DNA of 6,634 nt from JBEKDJ01 sp050014415 (GTDB lineage: Bacteria; Desulfobacterota; BSN033; UBA1163): contig JBEKDJ010000277.1 of the NCBI GenBank assembly GCA_050014415.1, positions 1 through 6,634 of the forward strand, read 5' to 3'. The translations under genes were made by a program, and so were the position numbers. A model generated the notes under the pieces. The model did no database searches and was not told the origin of the DNA. It was given only the letters and a program-made list of their open reading frames with translations. Shown here piece after piece: positions 5,082 through 6,634 of this stretch (positions are counted from its first letter, which is position 1; every line of letters begins with the position of its first letter).

Positions 5082-5921
5082 CTACCGCCCTTCTTCTGTC
5101 CAGTAGGGCTGCAGGCCAAAATACTTGTAAACGTCCGAGGCCCATTTCAGATCGATTCTATCTCCATTGAGCATGGGCGCTTCTGCCAGCATATTTTCTG
5201 TGGTATTAATAAAGAACATATTGTCATCCTTCATTGCCAGAGTACCAAAGGGAACCGCAAGCTTCGTGTCGACCCTTCCAGAAACATGAGTGAGAATCGA
5301 AAAGGCAACCCGCCCATCTGAAGGATCAATTATCAGGTCAGTGATCTGGGCCTCTGTCTTTCCCCTCGACGATCTGACTTCACTCTTCATTAATTTATTA
5401 AGGGAATAGAGATCCTTCTCTGACAGAGGTTTTTCATTCTTCCCCACTTCCTTCCAGTAAGGCACTTGATCGTAACGCAGGAAGATCTGATAGACCCACT
5501 CAGGATCAATTGCCGATGGAAGCCCAACGAGGTTAGAGTCTCTTTTTAGTTCATTGAGATATGCATTCACATTCAAAATACGAATCCAGATCTCGTTGAG
5601 GCCATAATTAGATATAACCAGTCTTTTCCCGGTTCTTGTCAGAGAAGCGAAAGGAATAGCCACAACCTTTGTTTCTAAACCGGGCACGTCAGAAAGGACT
5701 GCCAGGACAACACGTTCATTTGTCTTGTCAATCACCAAATTGCTGATTTGACCTAAAATCTCTCCATCCGAACTCCATACGGAATGGCCGATATACCAAC
5801 TGGCCTCAGACATACCTGCTTGCCGACTGATTTCTCCCAGTCCCTGGGCAAAAACATAACTGCCAGAAAATACTGTACAAAGAACGGATAACACAGCAAG
5901 TGATTTCGTTAAGTTATTCAT
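5082..5921 (-). CDS. Secreted protein with two PRC-barrel domains
   Basis: A 279-residue protein starting at ATG 5921 with AAGGAGG nine bases upstream. A signal peptide (about 1-25, cleavage after VFA) sends it to the periplasm or outside. Two PRC-barrel domains are visible. The first (about 41-105) has WYIGHSV, GEILGQISNLVID and KVVAIPFASL; the second (about 177-240) has AQITDLIIDPSDGRVAFSIL and KLAVPFGTL. Each is followed by a tail with a repeated pattern, VYxxF then PYWxEEG-like (VYQIF with VPYWKEVG at 153-160; VYKYF with QPYWTEEG at 271-278), so the mature protein looks like an internal duplication. PRC barrels are small beta barrels that mediate protein or RNA contacts, for example in RimM and the photosynthetic reaction centre H subunit. 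Exported two-barrel versions have no established role. The gene appears monocistronic and intact. Confidence 0.82.
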   Translation of the reverse strand: MNNLTKSLAVLSVLCTVFSGSYVFAQGLGEISRQAGMSEASWYIGHSVWSSDGEILGQISNLVIDKTNERVVLAVLSDVPGLETKVVAIPFASLTRTGKRLVISNYGLNEIWIRILNVNAYLNELKRDSNLVGLPSAIDPEWVYQIFLRYDQVPYWKEVGKNEKPLSEKDLYSLNKLMKSEVRSSRGKTEAQITDLIIDPSDGRVAFSILTHVSGRVDTKLAVPFGTLAMKDDNMFFINTTENMLAEAPMLNGDRIDLKWASDVYKYFGLQPYWTEEGR

Positions 5922-6019
5922 TTCTCCTCGCCTCCTTTTCTATCAAACTCTCTTTCTCACACGAAAGACAATATCCTGTTCTTCTTAACCCAAAGATACG
6001 CACCGTTCTGCTGGTTTTC

Positions 6020-6055
6020 AAAGCCACGTGTGCGGGCCTACCGCATACGGCTCTT
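6020..6055 (-). other. Possible group II intron domain V relic
   Basis: Read on the - strand, GAGCCGTATGCGG, a TAGG turn and CCGCACACGTGGCTTT fold into a hairpin. GAGCC pairs with GGCTT and GCGG with CCGC, and there is an imbalance of two bases on the 3' side. This recalls group II intron domain V, including the AGC triad near the 5' side. The apex is not a GNRA loop and the middle pairs are poor. No intron reverse transcriptase or other domain is seen nearby, so at most it is a decayed fragment. Confidence 0.28.
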
Positions 6056-6367
6056 GGTTCAGGTAATGACGCCAAGACGCACAAAAGGGTAAGGGTGACA
6101 AACACGGGCGAGAGGGAGCCACCTGTCCATGAGGCGTTTCATCCGATCCCAAGCCAATCTGTGTTTGTGGCTTCGACGTTTAAGAACCTTCCACCACAAT
6201 TTACAGACCTCCTTCCGGAGGGGCCCAATACTGAAAATCCTTTATCAAAAAGCAAGAAATCTGCCAAACAATTTGGGCGAATAACGACACAGACCCCATA
6301 CCACCAAGATTATCGATTAAGAGTTGAAGTCTGCACTATTGAGGCAAAGCTTCTTGATCATGACTTC

Positions 6368-6395
6368 CGGAAGGAATCTTTGGAGATTCCTTCTG
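6368..6395. repeat. 11-bp hairpin with one wobble
   Basis: CGGAAGGAATC (6368-6378) pairs with GATTCCTTCTG (6385-6395) around TTTGGA, all Watson-Crick except one G-T. There is no T-tract on either side and no adjacent gene, so its role is unknown. It may be a relic of a short palindromic repeat. Confidence 0.45.
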
Positions 6396-6634
6396 TAGCC
6401 TCTGTTGGTACTAGATTTTGGTCTAGAATCTTATAAAGGAATAAATCTTTTTTACCGGATTTATTATATTCTGCAAAGGTGTAAAAACGGTGAAATAGAC
6501 CATATTCATCGAGCTCTTATGCCTTCCACATCATCGATCAAACCTCATATATAGTTTCCTAAAGATCTCTTTTTAGAGCCAAGAACCTCCTCTTAAGGAT
6601 TTGAATAAAATGGGCCTGGTACTCGTCGAATAAA

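Larger units (their letters stand above)
5922..6634. other. Non-coding region upstream of the PRC-barrel gene
   Basis: About 710 bases with no convincing gene. The first 80 should contain the PRC-barrel promoter; a possible weak pair on the - strand is TTGTCT with TTTGAT about 18 bases apart, but it would leave almost no leader. Other contents are a possible group II domain V relic (6020-6055), a repeat-like ACGCCAAGACGCAC stretch (about 6066-6080), and hairpins at 6208-6221 (CCTCC/GGAGG), 6368-6395 and 6440-6465 (AATAAATC/GATTTATT). A 178-codon + frame starts with a GTG inside the PRC-barrel gene and looks fortuitous. Confidence 0.5.

Noticed and set aside
5914..6105. 63-codon - strand open frame overlapping the PRC-barrel start
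   Set aside because: It runs through repeat-like DNA and the domain V-like hairpin and overlaps the well supported PRC-barrel ATG; the composition is not protein-like.
5900..6436. 178-codon + strand open frame
   Set aside because: It begins with GTG inside the oppositely oriented PRC-barrel gene, has no ribosome site, and its translation spans hairpins and repeat-like DNA with no recognisable domain.
6609..6632. Seven-codon ORF (MGLVLVE) near the right end
   Set aside because: The ribosome site is weak and distant, and a chance occurrence is likely at this length.

Overview
The window looks like an accessory or intergenic-rich stretch of a Gram-negative bacterial chromosome. Two-membrane architecture is implied by signal-peptide and periplasmic-type proteins. 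The best guess is a deltaproteobacterial (Desulfobacterota) lineage, from the style of the GcvT/LigM-like remnant, the IS91-type transposase and the short palindromic repeats. This assignment is inference; there is no marker gene here.

Left part, + strand (about 1-1850): the 3' part of a Spy/CpxP-like periplasmic protein with two LTxxQ-type motifs. A compact three-gene operon follows: an ECF sigma factor, a 107-residue single-pass membrane protein overlapping it by 4 bases (probable anti-sigma factor), and a membrane-anchored Spy/CpxP/CnrX-like helical protein. Together they resemble the CnrH-CnrY-CnrX type of envelope or metal stress switch: periplasmic sensor, small transmembrane anti-sigma, ECF sigma.

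Middle part, - strand (about 2050-4000), mostly decay products: a central fragment of a GcvT/LigM-like aminomethyltransferase-family gene; an apparently intact small secreted four-cysteine protein with a near-consensus sigma-70 promoter (TTGACA, 17-base spacer, TATATT); and a 5'-truncated IS91-family transposase. The transposase is frameshifted by a 29-base stretch containing a perfect palindrome and carries a second repeat-like insertion near its C-terminus. An orphan strong terminator sits beside its broken 5' end.

Right part, - strand (about 4134-6634): a small DUF202-type two-helix membrane protein and a secreted protein with two PRC-barrel domains. They are separated and flanked by about 650 and 710 bases without convincing genes. 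These gaps contain perfect hairpins, traces resembling widespread intergenic repeats, and a possible group II intron domain V relic.

The clearest functional unit is the ECF sigma cassette. No wholly new system could be demonstrated. The best leads are the sensor/anti-sigma/sigma cassette with duplicated LTxxQ proteins, and the short repeats inside the dead transposase.
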